A program made the translations under genes and the position numbers. Shown piece by piece: positions 45,480 through 55,560 of a stretch of DNA of 64,000 nucleotides (positions are counted from its first letter, which is position 1; every line of letters begins with the position of its first letter). Location of the stretch: assembly GCF_014697625.1 (NCBI RefSeq), contig NZ_JACJSG010000004.1:1-64000 (forward strand). Direction: 5' to 3'. The stretch comes from Anabaena azotica FACHB-119. Lineage in GTDB: Bacteria > Cyanobacteriota > Cyanobacteriia > Cyanobacteriales > Nostocaceae. The notes under the pieces are model-generated. The model was not told where the DNA came from, did no database searches, and saw only the letters and a list, made by a program, of their open reading frames with translations.

Positions 45480-45785
45480 GTACTGGGGACTGGGGTAAAG
45501 GATGCCCATTTTTCCCTTTCCCCTTTCCCCTTTAAACTTTTCCCCTCATCCCCCTCAAACCTGTGACAGTGGAGAAAGTCAAAGGGAAATCTGTATAAAA
45601 AATAATACTCACAGTAGTGTAGTTAGCATACGAGTTACTTTTAGGACTTTGTTACAATTAGGCAAAATTATTTTCGGCGGGAAATTTCACTAAAGTGTTT
45701 ATCGGTGCAAATGGTAAACGCTGAGTAACTTTTCCTAATGCTGCTTTAGCTCTTATGTAGTAAAAGAGGGGATAGCGAAAAGGAT
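45480..45785. other. Intergenic region before gmd
   Basis: 306 bp. The first 60 bp hold ctggggactgggg and cccctttcccctt simple repeats. The rest shows no gene; it should contain the promoter of the GDP-mannose dehydratase gene, with an AGAGGGG purine tract about 15 bp before its ATG. Confidence 0.5.
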
Positions 45786-46790
45786 ATGACTAAGACAGCC
45801 CTAGTTACAGGTATTACTGGTCAAGATGGCTATTATCTCAGCCATTTGCTTCTCAATCAAGGTTATCGAGTTGTAGGACTGGTTTCACCGCACCGCCAAC
45901 CGAATTTGGCAAAGTTGGGGAATTTGGCAACTCAGGTAGAAATATATAATGTTGATTTGAGAGATCCTCTAGCACTACTAAATGCAGTAGAACAACTGCG
46001 TCCCCAAGAAATTTATAATTTGGCTGCACCTAGTTTTGTTCCTGACTCATGGAAAGACCCACTAGGAACTCTTGATTTAATTACTGGGACGGCTACTAGA
46101 TTATTGGATGCAGTCCGACAAGTTGGTTTATCTACCCGATTTTATCAAGCTAGCAGTTCCGAAATGTTCGGGGATGTGTTATCTTCCCCTCAAGACGAAG
46201 AAACTACCTTTCGTCCCAAAAATCCCTATGCAGCAGCAAAGCTACACGCCCATTGGACAATGGTGCATCACCGACAACGCTATGGTCTGTTTGCTTGTAG
46301 TGGGATTTTATACAACCATGAATCTCCTTTGCGCCCGCCTCAATTTGTTACACGCAAAGTATCATTAGCGGCTGCATCGATTAAATTGGGTTTAGCTGAG
46401 ACTTTAGAAATGGGTAATCTAGATGCTAAACGCGACTGGGGATTTGCGGGTGATTACGTAAGGGCAATGTGGTTGATGTTGCAAGCTAATGAGCCAGAAG
46501 AGTATGTAATTGGTACAGGTAAACTACGCAGTGTGAAAGAATTAGTGTCTATAGCTTTCGATTCTGTGGGCTTAAACTGGGAAAATCATATAGTAATTAA
46601 TACAAACTTACTCAGGCAAGACGAACACTTCCAACTGGTAGCTAACCCTAGTAAGGCGAAAAAAAATCTGGGCTGGGAACCGGAAGTGAGCTTTGAAGCA
46701 CTTTTAGAGAAAATGGTGCAAACCGATATAGAACGATTACAAAATGGCTCAATTAGCCAAGCAACAGAAGGGAAATTACTGGTAGATTAA
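45786..46790 (+). CDS. gmd: GDP-mannose 4,6-dehydratase
   Basis: 334 residues, extended short-chain dehydrogenase. NADP-binding TGITGQDGYYLSHLL at the N-terminus, the catalytic Ser/Thr region ASSSEMFGDV and YxxxK in NPYAAAKLHAHW, then NHESPLRPPQFVTRKV. It makes GDP-4-keto-6-deoxymannose, precursor of fucose, rhamnose-type or perosamine sugars. A glycosyltransferase follows about 230 bp later on the same strand, consistent with cell-surface glycan synthesis. Confidence 0.9.
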   Translation: MTKTALVTGITGQDGYYLSHLLLNQGYRVVGLVSPHRQPNLAKLGNLATQVEIYNVDLRDPLALLNAVEQLRPQEIYNLAAPSFVPDSWKDPLGTLDLITGTATRLLDAVRQVGLSTRFYQASSSEMFGDVLSSPQDEETTFRPKNPYAAAKLHAHWTMVHHRQRYGLFACSGILYNHESPLRPPQFVTRKVSLAAASIKLGLAETLEMGNLDAKRDWGFAGDYVRAMWLMLQANEPEEYVIGTGKLRSVKELVSIAFDSVGLNWENHIVINTNLLRQDEHFQLVANPSKAKKNLGWEPEVSFEALLEKMVQTDIERLQNGSISQATEGKLLVD

Positions 46791-46868
46791 TATCTTTGAT
46801 TTTTAAAATATGGCGTAGTGCTGTTAAGGTAGCTAATAAAACTCTTAATTTTGCTTTCTGTGTTTTTT

Positions 46869-46919
46869 GTGCCTCTGTGGTTTAATAAATTATTTTTTAC
46901 CACAGAGTCACAGAGGCAC
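46869..46919. repeat. Inverted repeat with GTGCCTCTGTGGT arms
   Basis: GTGCCTCTGTGGT at 46869-46881 can pair with ACCACAGAG and CAGAGGCAC at 46899-46919 in two overlapping ways. It lies between gmd and the glycosyltransferase and could act as a transcription attenuator or is simply a dispersed repeat. Confidence 0.7.
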
Positions 46920-47023
46920 GGAGTTAAGAGATTATACCTTGACAGAGTTAGCAATGCTTACCCTACGATCTCAATGGTGGGCATTGCTCACCCTACCGAT
47001 ACTAGCCTAATAAAATAACTTCA

Positions 47024-48177
47024 ATGTCAATTGATACAGTGGGTGAAAACATAAGTCTAAATCATACTTCTGGTGGAAAAACTCAGCATATATTCCTCTT
47101 TTTAGAAGTTTTTTGCCAAGAAGGCGGAATTCAATCTTATGTCAAGGATATTTTTCGGGCATATTCAGGATTAGGTCAAGGTTATCAAGCAGAGGTTTTG
47201 ATACTGCGAGATAGCCCTGAAGACTCAAATCCTTTTACATCAGATATTTTGAGATTTCATTATTTTAAAAGCCGCAAGCCCCAATTAGGCAGAATTAAAA
47301 TGGCTGGGGTGCTAGTGAAGTTATTATTGCAGAGACGACCACAACAGGTTTTTTGCGGACATATTAAGCTAGCAGTATTAATACAAACCCTCTGCCAACC
47401 TTTGGGTATTCCTTACACTATCTTGACTTATGGTAAGGAGTTTTGGGAACCTTTGAGCGATAAAGAACGCCGCGCTTTGGCTGGCGCAAAAGAAATTTGG
47501 ACAATTAGTCGTTATAGTCGCGATCGCGCCTGTGCAGTTAATGGTATAAATCCACAAAAGGTGAGAATGTTGCCTTGTGCAATTGATGGGGATAAATTCA
47601 CACCAGGCCCCAAGCAGCCAGAATTAGTAGAAAAGTATGGCTTACAGGATGCTAAAGTGTTAATGACTGTAGCCAGACTATGGTCAGGCGATATATATAA
47701 AGGTGTGGATGTGACAATTCGGGCATTACCGAAGATTGTCCAGGCGTTCCCAGAAGTAAAATATTTAGTCATTGGTCGGGGTGATGACCAACCGCGACTA
47801 GCACAATTAGCCCAAGATTTAGGTGTAAGCGATCGCGTTATTTTTGCAGGTTTTGTGCCTACTGAACAGTTAATGGCACATTATCGCCTAGCGGATGCTT
47901 ATATTATGCCCTCACAAGAAGGTTTTGGTATTGTCTATCTAGAAGCAATGGCTTGTGGTGTCCCCGTGCTGTCTGGTGATGACGATGGTTCAGCAGACCC
48001 CTTACAAGATGGTAAGCTAGGGTGGCGCGTTCCCCATCGCAACCCAGAAGCCGTAGCCGCAGCTTGTTTAGAAATTCTGCAAGGAAACGATAAACGCTGT
48101 GACGGAGAATGGTTACGCGAACAGGCGATCGCACTTTTTGGTATAGAAGCTTTGCAAAAGCAGCTTTTGTCTTTAGT

Positions 48178-48190
<13 letters not shown>
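47024..48190 (+). CDS. Glycosyltransferase, GT4 type
   Basis: 388 residues in a GT-B fold. An N-terminal acceptor domain is followed by MTVARLWSGDIYKGVDVTIRALP and the donor-binding motif PSQEGFGIVYLEAMACGVPVLSG (read as PSQEGFGIVYLEAM then ACGVPVLSG), with E-x7-E geometry typical of retaining GT4 enzymes. Donor and acceptor are unknown; the neighbour gmd suggests a deoxysugar glycan. The last residues (SLVQSQ) are encoded by agtccag heptamers of the adjacent repeat. Confidence 0.88.
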
Positions 48191-48368
<178 letters not shown>

Positions 48369-48404
48369 ACGCTATCCTAGAAGGAGAGCAAGACAGTATT
48401 TAAA

Positions 48405-48776
48405 ATGAGCTTTAACAACTCTCAATTGAATCTTTTAAACTTCCGCCCCTGGCTAACCGCTTTAGCGATCGCTTGGCTACTCGCTTCTTTGGGTTTAGGC
48501 TGGTTAGTAAATTCATTATTGATCATTTTTGGATTGCTATTGCTAGCGCCCGTTGTGGCATTTTTCGGGTTTCGCTGGTGGCTAGAACGCAATTTAGTCA
48601 CTGATCAATGTCCCGTCTGTAATTATCAATTTACGGGTTTAAATAATAGTCAACTGCAATGTCCTAACTGCGGAGAAAACGTCATGATCCAAAAGGGGCG
48701 TTTTCAACGCTTCGCACCAGAAGGAACAATTGATGTTACCGCCATTGAAGTACCATCACAACAATTGGAAGATTAA
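48405..48776 (+). CDS. Two-helix membrane protein with zinc ribbon
   Basis: 123 residues. Two hydrophobic helices (about 15-34 and 38-56) are followed by a zinc ribbon CPVCNYQF...CPNCGENV and a short acidic tail. AAGGAGAGC lies about 15-23 bases before the ATG. No named family; it looks like a conserved cyanobacterial membrane protein. Flanked on both sides by heptamer arrays. Confidence 0.78.
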   Translation: MSFNNSQLNLLNFRPWLTALAIAWLLASLGLGWLVNSLLIIFGLLLLAPVVAFFGFRWWLERNLVTDQCPVCNYQFTGLNNSQLQCPNCGENVMIQKGRFQRFAPEGTIDVTAIEVPSQQLED

Positions 48777-48780
48777 GTTA

Positions 48781-49022
48781 ATCAGTTGACAGTTATCAGT
48801 TATCAGTTGTCAGTTGTCAGTTGTCAGGTTATTTCGGCTGTTCACTGATAACTGTTCACTGATAACTGTTCACTGATAACTGTTCACTGATAACTGTTCA
48901 CTGATAACTGTTCACTGATAACTGTTCACTGATAACTGTTCACTGATAACTGTTCACTGATAACTGTTCACTGATAACTGTTCACTGATAACTGTTCACT
49001 GATAACTGTTCACTGTCAACTG
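48781..49022. repeat. Heptamers, then a 14-bp tandem array (about 12 copies)
   Basis: cagttat/cagttgt heptamers (48783-48828) are followed by about twelve perfect copies of the 14-bp unit gttcactgataact from 48840. The unit is two different heptamers (gttcact and gataact), so the pair has been amplified as one. Confidence 0.95.
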
Positions 49023-49025
49023 TCC

Positions 49026-51224
49026 CTAATTCCCCTCGGCTGGGAGTTTTGGGTGCTGGGCTGAATATTTAGCTACGACGTTGGAAATCTCCGGGTTATA
49101 AAGTCGTAGATAATTCCAGTAATTACCGAATACTTGCCGCACGTAGTCTCTAGTTTCATTGAAAGGGATGGCTTCAACAAACTCATCTGGGTCTTGGTTG
49201 GGTATAGTTTGTAACCATTTAGCGACGTTACCGGGGCCTGCATTGTAACTGGCGATCGCTAGCATGGAATTATTGCCATACTGTTCATGAGTATGGTCTA
49301 AATACCATGTTCCCAACATAATGTTGTCGTTGGGGTTTTCTAAATCAAGAGTCTTATTATCAACTTTAATTTTTTCAGCTATCCATTTTCCAGTATCTGG
49401 CATTACCTGCATTAAGCCAGTAGCGCCAGCAACAGATTTAATTTTCGCTTCAAACCGTGATTCTTGACGCATCAAGGCAGTTACTAACAGGGGATTAAGT
49501 TGTCTCTGTGATGACCATTTTTCAATTTCTCTCAGGTAAGGGAATGGGTAACGAGCTTGCCAGTAGGTGATTTGCTGACTCAATGCTTGATATTGGGTTT
49601 GTTCTTCTGGTGTTTCCCTGTCTTCTAATTTGGAAATGAGGTTAATTCCTGAGAGATATTCTCCTCTAGCTAACAGCATCAGTCCTTCAGTGAATTGTTC
49701 GGCTACCGTGGGTTGCTGTTTATTGAGATATTCTGTTTCCCATTGCAGCCAAGCATCACGGTCTTGACCAAGTAGATACAATTCTTGAAAAGTTTGGGAA
49801 CCGGCTGGGGGTACGGGACGTTGGTAGGGAATAACTTCCGGCTTAAGTTGACGGACGTTATTAAAGTTGCCGACATTCAACCCTAACAGGTTCGCCGATC
49901 GCCAGGCATAGTAAGAGTAGGGAAATTGGCTAATCACATACTCATAAGCATCTTTAGCTTCCTGTTCTCTGCCGATGGCGGTTGCCCATTTACCCATCCA
50001 AAAACCTGCTCTGGGAGCCAAAATACTATTAGGATTGTTGATCACAATCGGTTGCGCCCACTTCCAAGCACTGGTATAATCCCTAGCTTTGGCTTTGTTG
50101 AGAGCAGTTTTCCAACGATACTCTGCTGCTTCATCAGACTTGGGATACTTGGTGATCAGTTGTTGCCAAGTTTCTTGGGCTGATTTTTGATCGTTGAGGG
50201 CTGTGAGAATTTCCGCTTTTCTTTGCAATGCTTGACTTGCTTGTTCCGGGAACTTAGCAATTACTTGGTTGAGATAGGGTATGGCATCTTTACTAGTTCG
50301 CGCCATTTCTGCCATACGTAACAAACCTGTGCCTGTTTCCCTAGCAGTAGGAAATTGTTGGATTAATTGATTATAGGTGGCGATCGCTTGTTCTCGATTT
50401 TTCCCGCCTACCTGTAACCCTCGTGCAGTCCGGTAGAGGTTACGCGCTGTCTTGGGTGCTTTAGCGTAAGCATTCGCCGCTTTGAGGAATTGATTGTTCT
50501 CCCAGTAGGCTGTACCGATGATATCCCAATCTTGGGGTTTAAGGTTAGGCTGTTGCACTAACTGGTCTAACACACCTACTGTTCCAGGCTGATTATAGGC
50601 ATATTGCGCCAAGATTAACTGTAACTGCGGCTGATTAGGATTTTCTGACAAGCGCTTCCTGATAATTTCCCAAGTGAGGGGATGAGAGGGAAATTGCGCG
50701 ATCGCTGTATCTTGAAGCTTTGGTTGGGCAATTAGATACATAGCCTTTACAGCCGCCGCTTCCTTCGGGTACTCTTTTAACACCTTTTGTCTGAGGTCAG
50801 AAGCTTTGCCATCTTCACCCAGTAAATCCTGTGCTTGTGCTTGTTTCAGTAAGATGTAGGGTGCAAGAGCAGGATAATTCTTCTCTAAACCCGTCAGTAA
50901 TTCTAAGGCTTTTTCACCTTGTTTTCTGTCAATATAATCACTCGCCAACAAATAACGCGCCCGTTCTCGGTCTGGCGATCGCCCGTTTTGTGCAAGTTCC
51001 TCTAGTTTAGCGGCTCGTTCTGCTGGGGGTTGTGATATGAGGGGAAATACATCTGATCTAGTCTTCTTACCCTCAGATAACTGTTCTGGCTGATCCTTAA
51101 AATTAAGCCATCGCCCTAAAGACTGACCAATTTGAGGTGCTGCTACCATCGCCCCTGCTGAAAAGGCAAACAGCGCCGCACCTGCAATTATGGGAATTTG
51201 CTTTTTCTGGATTTTCTTCAGCAT
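49026..51224 (-). CDS. Soluble lytic transglycosylase (Slt70-like, GH23)
   Basis: 732 residues from the ATG giving MLKKIQKK; the longer frame has an improbable leader. An N-terminal anchor (about 10-28) is followed by a long helical TPR-like superhelix (about 55-540). The C-terminal SLT domain has the catalytic Glu in ALMRQESRFEAKI, then ATGLMQVMPDTG and ASYNAGPGNVAKW. It cuts peptidoglycan between MurNAc and GlcNAc, forming 1,6-anhydro ends. Gene stands alone. Confidence 0.92.
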   Translation of the reverse strand: MLKKIQKKQIPIIAGAALFAFSAGAMVAAPQIGQSLGRWLNFKDQPEQLSEGKKTRSDVFPLISQPPAERAAKLEELAQNGRSPDRERARYLLASDYIDRKQGEKALELLTGLEKNYPALAPYILLKQAQAQDLLGEDGKASDLRQKVLKEYPKEAAAVKAMYLIAQPKLQDTAIAQFPSHPLTWEIIRKRLSENPNQPQLQLILAQYAYNQPGTVGVLDQLVQQPNLKPQDWDIIGTAYWENNQFLKAANAYAKAPKTARNLYRTARGLQVGGKNREQAIATYNQLIQQFPTARETGTGLLRMAEMARTSKDAIPYLNQVIAKFPEQASQALQRKAEILTALNDQKSAQETWQQLITKYPKSDEAAEYRWKTALNKAKARDYTSAWKWAQPIVINNPNSILAPRAGFWMGKWATAIGREQEAKDAYEYVISQFPYSYYAWRSANLLGLNVGNFNNVRQLKPEVIPYQRPVPPAGSQTFQELYLLGQDRDAWLQWETEYLNKQQPTVAEQFTEGLMLLARGEYLSGINLISKLEDRETPEEQTQYQALSQQITYWQARYPFPYLREIEKWSSQRQLNPLLVTALMRQESRFEAKIKSVAGATGLMQVMPDTGKWIAEKIKVDNKTLDLENPNDNIMLGTWYLDHTHEQYGNNSMLAIASYNAGPGNVAKWLQTIPNQDPDEFVEAIPFNETRDYVRQVFGNYWNYLRLYNPEISNVVAKYSAQHPKLPAEGN

Positions 51225-51300
51225 GGATACTCGCCAAACAGCGCAGATGAATTTTTTAGCAACTCTAGCATTAGTTGCTAGGAATGTAATCACCCTATTA

Positions 51301-51722
51301 GTTAGTTGTCAGTTGTCAGTTATCAGTTATCAGTTATCAGTTATCAGTTATCAGTTATCAGTTATCATTTTTTCTCCTCATCTCCCCCATCTCCCCCCAC
51401 TCCCTCATCTCCCTCATCTCCCCCCACCTTTCAAGGGCAGGTTTTTTACACTTCGACCCAAAAACACTGATTTTAGGGTGTAGGGGTATAAGGGTGTAGG
51501 GGTGTAGGGGTAGATGAAAGTCTGATAATTTACTGAATCTTATAGTCCTCACTGATTACTTTATGAAAAACCTGCCCTTAAGAGTCTCCCCCCTCCCTCA
51601 TCTCCCCCATCTCCCCCCACTCCCTCATCTCCCCCATCTCCCCCCACTCCCTCATCTCCCTCATCTCCCTCATCTCCCCCCACTCCCTCATCTCCCTCAT
51701 CTCCCCCATCTCCCCCACTCCC
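51301..51722. repeat. Heptamers and ctcatctccccc-type simple repeats
   Basis: cagttat heptamers (51305-51364), C-rich ctccccccactccctcatct units (51370-51425 and 51588-51720), and gtgtagggg units (51476-51515). Non-coding. The same ctcatctccccc unit has invaded the neighbouring helicase-like gene at about 52536-52575. Confidence 0.92.
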
Positions 51723-51730
51723 GTCTCACG

Positions 51731-53299
51731 TTAGGCTGAATTTTCCTCACCGCTAGGAGCAAATACACTGGGGTCGAGATAGTTGAGACGGGCGAGGGGG
51801 CTGAGGGAGTTGAGGATTTGGGAGCCGTAGCTGCGGTTGACTACACGGCTATCGAGTAGGGCGACGATACCTTGATTTTCGCGTACCGGGGCTACTGCCC
51901 GTTGTAGTTCATTTAAAGCGGTTGGTAATAAGAATAAACGGAACCAGTCTTGATGCGATCGCTTATAGTGAGCTACTCTACCCGCCACAAGGGGATGCTC
52001 TAAAGATGGTAAGGGTAAAGTCGCAATCACTAACAATTGAGGCGCGGGTAAGACGGCTTGATGTTCTCGCCAAAACTCCCAACCGCTCACTAAAATGCCA
52101 TTCTCATCTAAACAAGTTTTTTCTACCTGCACCCGCGAACCAAACTCAGAGGCTAAAATTGCACCCACCTGCGCCTTTAATGGCACATCTCCCACTAGTA
52201 AAACTGTCAATCCCTTTGCCGTAGCGCTCAAACAGACTAAAGTCCGCACCTTATGAATAAATGCTGCTTGGAACTCTGGCGTATTGGGCAGAGGTAACTG
52301 ATATGGTATGTACAGTTGAATTGCCTCTGATTGGCTATCAGAAGCGAATTTTAGGCAGGTTAAATCATCTAAACCCAAACGCTGACGGAACAGAGGAGCT
52401 TCGGTTTCTGGCTCTAAAGCGCTGCCAATTAGGACGACTGGCTGTCGTTGCCAAATGGGGGCAAGAATTTCGCCTAATTCCAATGGTGCGTAGTGTAGCG
52501 AGAATAAACCTTGGCGACGGGCGATAGTTGCCCAGAGGAGGGGTAGGGGAGATGGGGGAGATGAGGGGGATGAGGAAGTTTCATTGGTTGGTAATTGCTG
52601 CCAGAGTTTCTGCCAAACTTCTGGTACACCTGATACTGATGCTAAAGTTGCTTGGAGTTGGTTTAAAATATCGGTTTCTGATTGGGAAATTAAATAACAC
52701 TCGTAGGGATTAGCTGGATGTTTATAAAGTTCACTTGTCAGTTGAATCCTGGCGGCGCGAATTGCTTCGGCTTGTTCAGGACAAGCGAGAATTAGCTGCT
52801 CCCAGTCTTGGGGCTGGATATTTTGAGTAAGCTGATGACGTACCCAATCTTCTAAATCATCTACGCCATCGATAATTGTGGGGATGCCTTGGGGAAAACT
52901 ATCGGCAGATGTGATCTGTCCTTGTAACCAAGCTTCGGGAGAAATCAGAAGTATTCCTTGGAACTCAGGGTTGGGCCAAGCGTCACCTGTTCTGATTGAT
53001 TTGTTAACTTGTAACCACTGCTGTAGACGAGGAATTTCCACTCGCAGCAGCAGTTGTTGTACTGTTTGGGTAGCCACAATAATTACAGGGCCATGCCACA
53101 TCAAAGCGGAGGCAACAAAGCTAGTGCGATACCGTCCTTGATAGCCACAAACAGCCCCTACTTGAATTAAGGCGCTACGTCCCAGACGCAAGGCGCGTGC
53201 TACCAACCGTGCCATCGTTAAATGATGGGGCCAGGAAGGGAAACCCGCCTGCGATCGCAAAAAGTTATGTAATGACAAATGAACTTCTGCCTCAATCAC
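51731..53299 (-). CDS. Degenerate DinG/XPD-type helicase-like protein
   Basis: 522 residues from a GTG. Motif positions of a superfamily-2 helicase can be followed but key residues are missing. Walker A reads GAVCGYQGRYRTSF with no GKT. The DEAH position reads IIDGVDDLEDW. The C-terminal part (LLVGDVPLKAQVGAILASEF; LVIATLPLPSLEHPLV; ALNELQRAVAPVRENQGIVA) fits the DinG helicase-C domain. It is probably a cyanobacterial paralogue that no longer hydrolyses ATP, perhaps a regulatory or structural protein. A Ser/Pro-rich insert (residues 242-253) is encoded by invading simple repeat. Confidence 0.75.
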   Translation of the reverse strand: MIEAEVHLSLHNFLRSQAGFPSWPHHLTMARLVARALRLGRSALIQVGAVCGYQGRYRTSFVASALMWHGPVIIVATQTVQQLLLRVEIPRLQQWLQVNKSIRTGDAWPNPEFQGILLISPEAWLQGQITSADSFPQGIPTIIDGVDDLEDWVRHQLTQNIQPQDWEQLILACPEQAEAIRAARIQLTSELYKHPANPYECYLISQSETDILNQLQATLASVSGVPEVWQKLWQQLPTNETSSSPSSPPSPLPLLWATIARRQGLFSLHYAPLELGEILAPIWQRQPVVLIGSALEPETEAPLFRQRLGLDDLTCLKFASDSQSEAIQLYIPYQLPLPNTPEFQAAFIHKVRTLVCLSATAKGLTVLLVGDVPLKAQVGAILASEFGSRVQVEKTCLDENGILVSGWEFWREHQAVLPAPQLLVIATLPLPSLEHPLVAGRVAHYKRSHQDWFRLFLLPTALNELQRAVAPVRENQGIVALLDSRVVNRSYGSQILNSLSPLARLNYLDPSVFAPSGEENSA

Positions 53300-53394
53300 A
53301 CGCTTTCCATCCCATACAAAATGACTTTAATTGCCAATAGCCCCATTTCTATTATGTTGTCAGAAGTCCATAGTCAACAGTCAACAGTGAGTCC

Positions 53395-53490
53395 AGTCCT
53401 GTAGGAGGGTTTCCCGCGCCCTCTTAACTGGCGTTCGCCCTTGGCGTGCCGTTGGCATACCCGTTCGCGTTAGCGTCCCGTAGGGAAGGG
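53395..53490. repeat. GC-rich hairpin-forming segment
   Basis: A 90-bp GC-rich stretch with inverted pieces (gtaggagggtttcccgcg...; ...cgtcccgtagggaaggg) and phrases such as gttggcatacccgttcgcgt, unlike the AT-rich neighbourhood. It looks like a dispersed repeat element or remnant; a weak relative occurs at 6228-6258. gactatt heptamers follow at 53545-53570. Confidence 0.5.
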
Positions 53491-53592
53491 TCAACAGTTA
53501 CTAGGTCGTATTTTGACCAATTAAGAATTATAGATTTTTGACATTGGACTATTGACTATTGACTATGGACTAATTACCTATCACCCCAAATT

Positions 53593-54558
53593 ATGCCAAC
53601 TTACACAGGAATTTCCAGCGAAGCCTTCAGGCATCCACTAGATCGTCAAGCCGAGCAAGCTTTACGGAATTTACCAGGATTTGATTTAACTGCTCGTAAA
53701 TTTGTGGAATTTGTCTACGAACGCCCTCAGCTAGTTTATCTCATGGGCAACACCATCCAAGTCGGGCCAAGGCAATATTCCACTATTTACCAGATATTTC
53801 GGGAGTGTGTGCGGGATTTGGATATTTATCCAGAACCTACACTGTTTGTTGCACAAAATCCACAGGCAAATAGCTACGCATTAGGTCAAGAGAATCCTTA
53901 TATAGTCATAGACACAGGGATACTGGACTTACTGGACGAATCCGAAATTCGGGCGGTGTTAGCCCACGAATTGGGGCATATTAAATGTGGTCATACTATT
54001 CTAATTCAAATGGCGATGTGGGCAATGAGTACGGCTTCTGCCTTGGGGGAATTCACCTTTGGCATCGGCAATTTCGTCTCTGGAGCCTTAATTTATGCTT
54101 TTTTTGAATGGCGGCGTAAGGCTGAGTTAACGGCAGATCGGGCGGCTCTGTTGGTTGTAGATGACTTGAATACGGTTTTATCGTCAATGATGAAGCTTGC
54201 TGGCGGTAGTGGTAAATATGCCCATGAATGCAGTTTGCCGGAATTTATCAAGCAGTCCGAAAATTATCAAGCTCTAGACCAAGATGGACTTAATCAAGTT
54301 TATAAATTCTTAATGTATAACGGCGCTCAAGGGATGATGTTAACTCATCCTTTCCCTGTAGAAAGAGTGCAGTATTTAAAACAGTGGGCAGTGTCATCAG
54401 AATATCAACAAATTCGCCAAGGTAATTATCAGCGATCGCCTGCCTCCGGTTCCGTAGAAGTACCAGTCGCCACACCAGAAGCCGAAGCCGAAAAGCTACG
54501 TCGTCAAATTGCAGAATTACAACAACAAATTAACAAAATGAAGCGGTCTGAATCATAG
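53593..54558 (+). CDS. M48-family zinc metallopeptidase
   Basis: 321 residues. Zinc motif HELGHIKCGHT (His125, His129), the third ligand Glu in RRKAELTADRAAL, and a hydrophobic stretch between them (about 143-170), as in HtpX/Oma1-like peptidases. A C-terminal coiled coil (LRRQIAELQQQINKMK) may mediate oligomers. Likely a membrane-associated quality-control protease. Confidence 0.88.
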   Translation: MPTYTGISSEAFRHPLDRQAEQALRNLPGFDLTARKFVEFVYERPQLVYLMGNTIQVGPRQYSTIYQIFRECVRDLDIYPEPTLFVAQNPQANSYALGQENPYIVIDTGILDLLDESEIRAVLAHELGHIKCGHTILIQMAMWAMSTASALGEFTFGIGNFVSGALIYAFFEWRRKAELTADRAALLVVDDLNTVLSSMMKLAGGSGKYAHECSLPEFIKQSENYQALDQDGLNQVYKFLMYNGAQGMMLTHPFPVERVQYLKQWAVSSEYQQIRQGNYQRSPASGSVEVPVATPEAEAEKLRRQIAELQQQINKMKRSES

Positions 54559-54598
54559 GGAGTAGGGAGTGGGAGAAAAATCTGGATATTCTCCCAAT

Positions 54599-54928
54599 TT
54601 ATTCCTCTACTGCTTCAATTAAAGAAGTCAGCCTATCTAAAGTTTGTGTGAGCTGTGTGAGTTTTCGTAATGATTCATTTTGAGATTCAGCCAGGCTTTG
54701 TACTGCATCACACAAGGCAAAAACTTGATATCCCTGTTGCTGTAATTGCTTGCCTTGTGCTTCAACTTGGTTACTGATATTTTCTACTCTTTCGGCAAGT
54801 CTTTCTATAGCTTCAGTAGTAGATAGTACTGCTTCCCCAATCTGTTCAACAATTGATTCCAAACGGCTAATTTTTACTTCGACCCCAGATGCAATCATTT
54901 CTTGACCACCCCGATTATAAGAGAGCAT
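54599..54928 (-). CDS. Coiled-coil protein
   Basis: 109 residues, almost wholly heptad-patterned (ISRLESIVEQIGEAV; AIERLAERVENISNQVEAQGKQL; LRKLTQLTQTLDRLTSLIEAV). No enzymatic motif. Cyanobacterial proteins of this sort are common and uncharacterised. Convergent with the M48 gene. Confidence 0.7.
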   Translation of the reverse strand: MLSYNRGGQEMIASGVEVKISRLESIVEQIGEAVLSTTEAIERLAERVENISNQVEAQGKQLQQQGYQVFALCDAVQSLAESQNESLRKLTQLTQTLDRLTSLIEAVEE

Positions 54929-55560
54929 TTTAGAATCTTGTGACGTAAATAATTAAGTAATTAAATTCAACAAACTTAGATTTCTATAAATGTTTTTTCC
55001 TACTATTGATGATTTTGTTGCTCGTTGCTTCTAGCAAATGATAGAAGCTTTTTTGCCATATCAATGGTAAGTCGGTAGATGAATGATTTAATTGGCAATT
55101 TCCTTAGTAGGAAGACAAAAATAAACTTAACTATATATAGCAGTAGCCACATAGGTTAGGACATAGGTAAATCATAAAACCCTTATATTAACAAGCTTCC
55201 CTTGCCTATACCTTGTACCCTGTGACCTGTCCCCTGCTATAAATCAAAGTCAATATATAGCAGGTGACAGATGCTTGCTATCAAGAGTTGATGATTTAGC
55301 CATCTCCTCACCTATGTGATTACTGCTATAGCTAAAAACTTTTTTATTCTGCCTTTTGCCCTCTTCAACAGAGGATCACAATTAGTAGGAGTAAGCTTTT
55401 TTGTTACATATTATGGTCTATTTATCATCCTCCTTACGGAATATTTATCTTTCTTTATTCTAAGTTTAAAAAACTTCATGATCCCTAGAATATTGATGAA
55501 GATTACGTAAATATACCGTAAAAAGCGAATTTTTTTCATAAAGAGGAGTTTATATTTTGA
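54929..55560. other. Intergenic region of about 0.6 kb
   Basis: AT-rich, with one gtgacctgtcccctgctata repeat and a gcaggtgacag segment around 55200-55270. A 64-codon hydrophobic frame at 55316-55510 lacks a ribosome-binding site and any recognisable feature, so I do not call it a gene. The end (55538-55550, aaagaggag) is a Shine-Dalgarno-like stretch for the next gene. Confidence 0.55.

Noticed and set aside
55316..55510. 64-codon hydrophobic open frame
   Set aside because: No ribosome-binding site, AT-rich region where hydrophobic codons arise by chance, and no recognisable motif.
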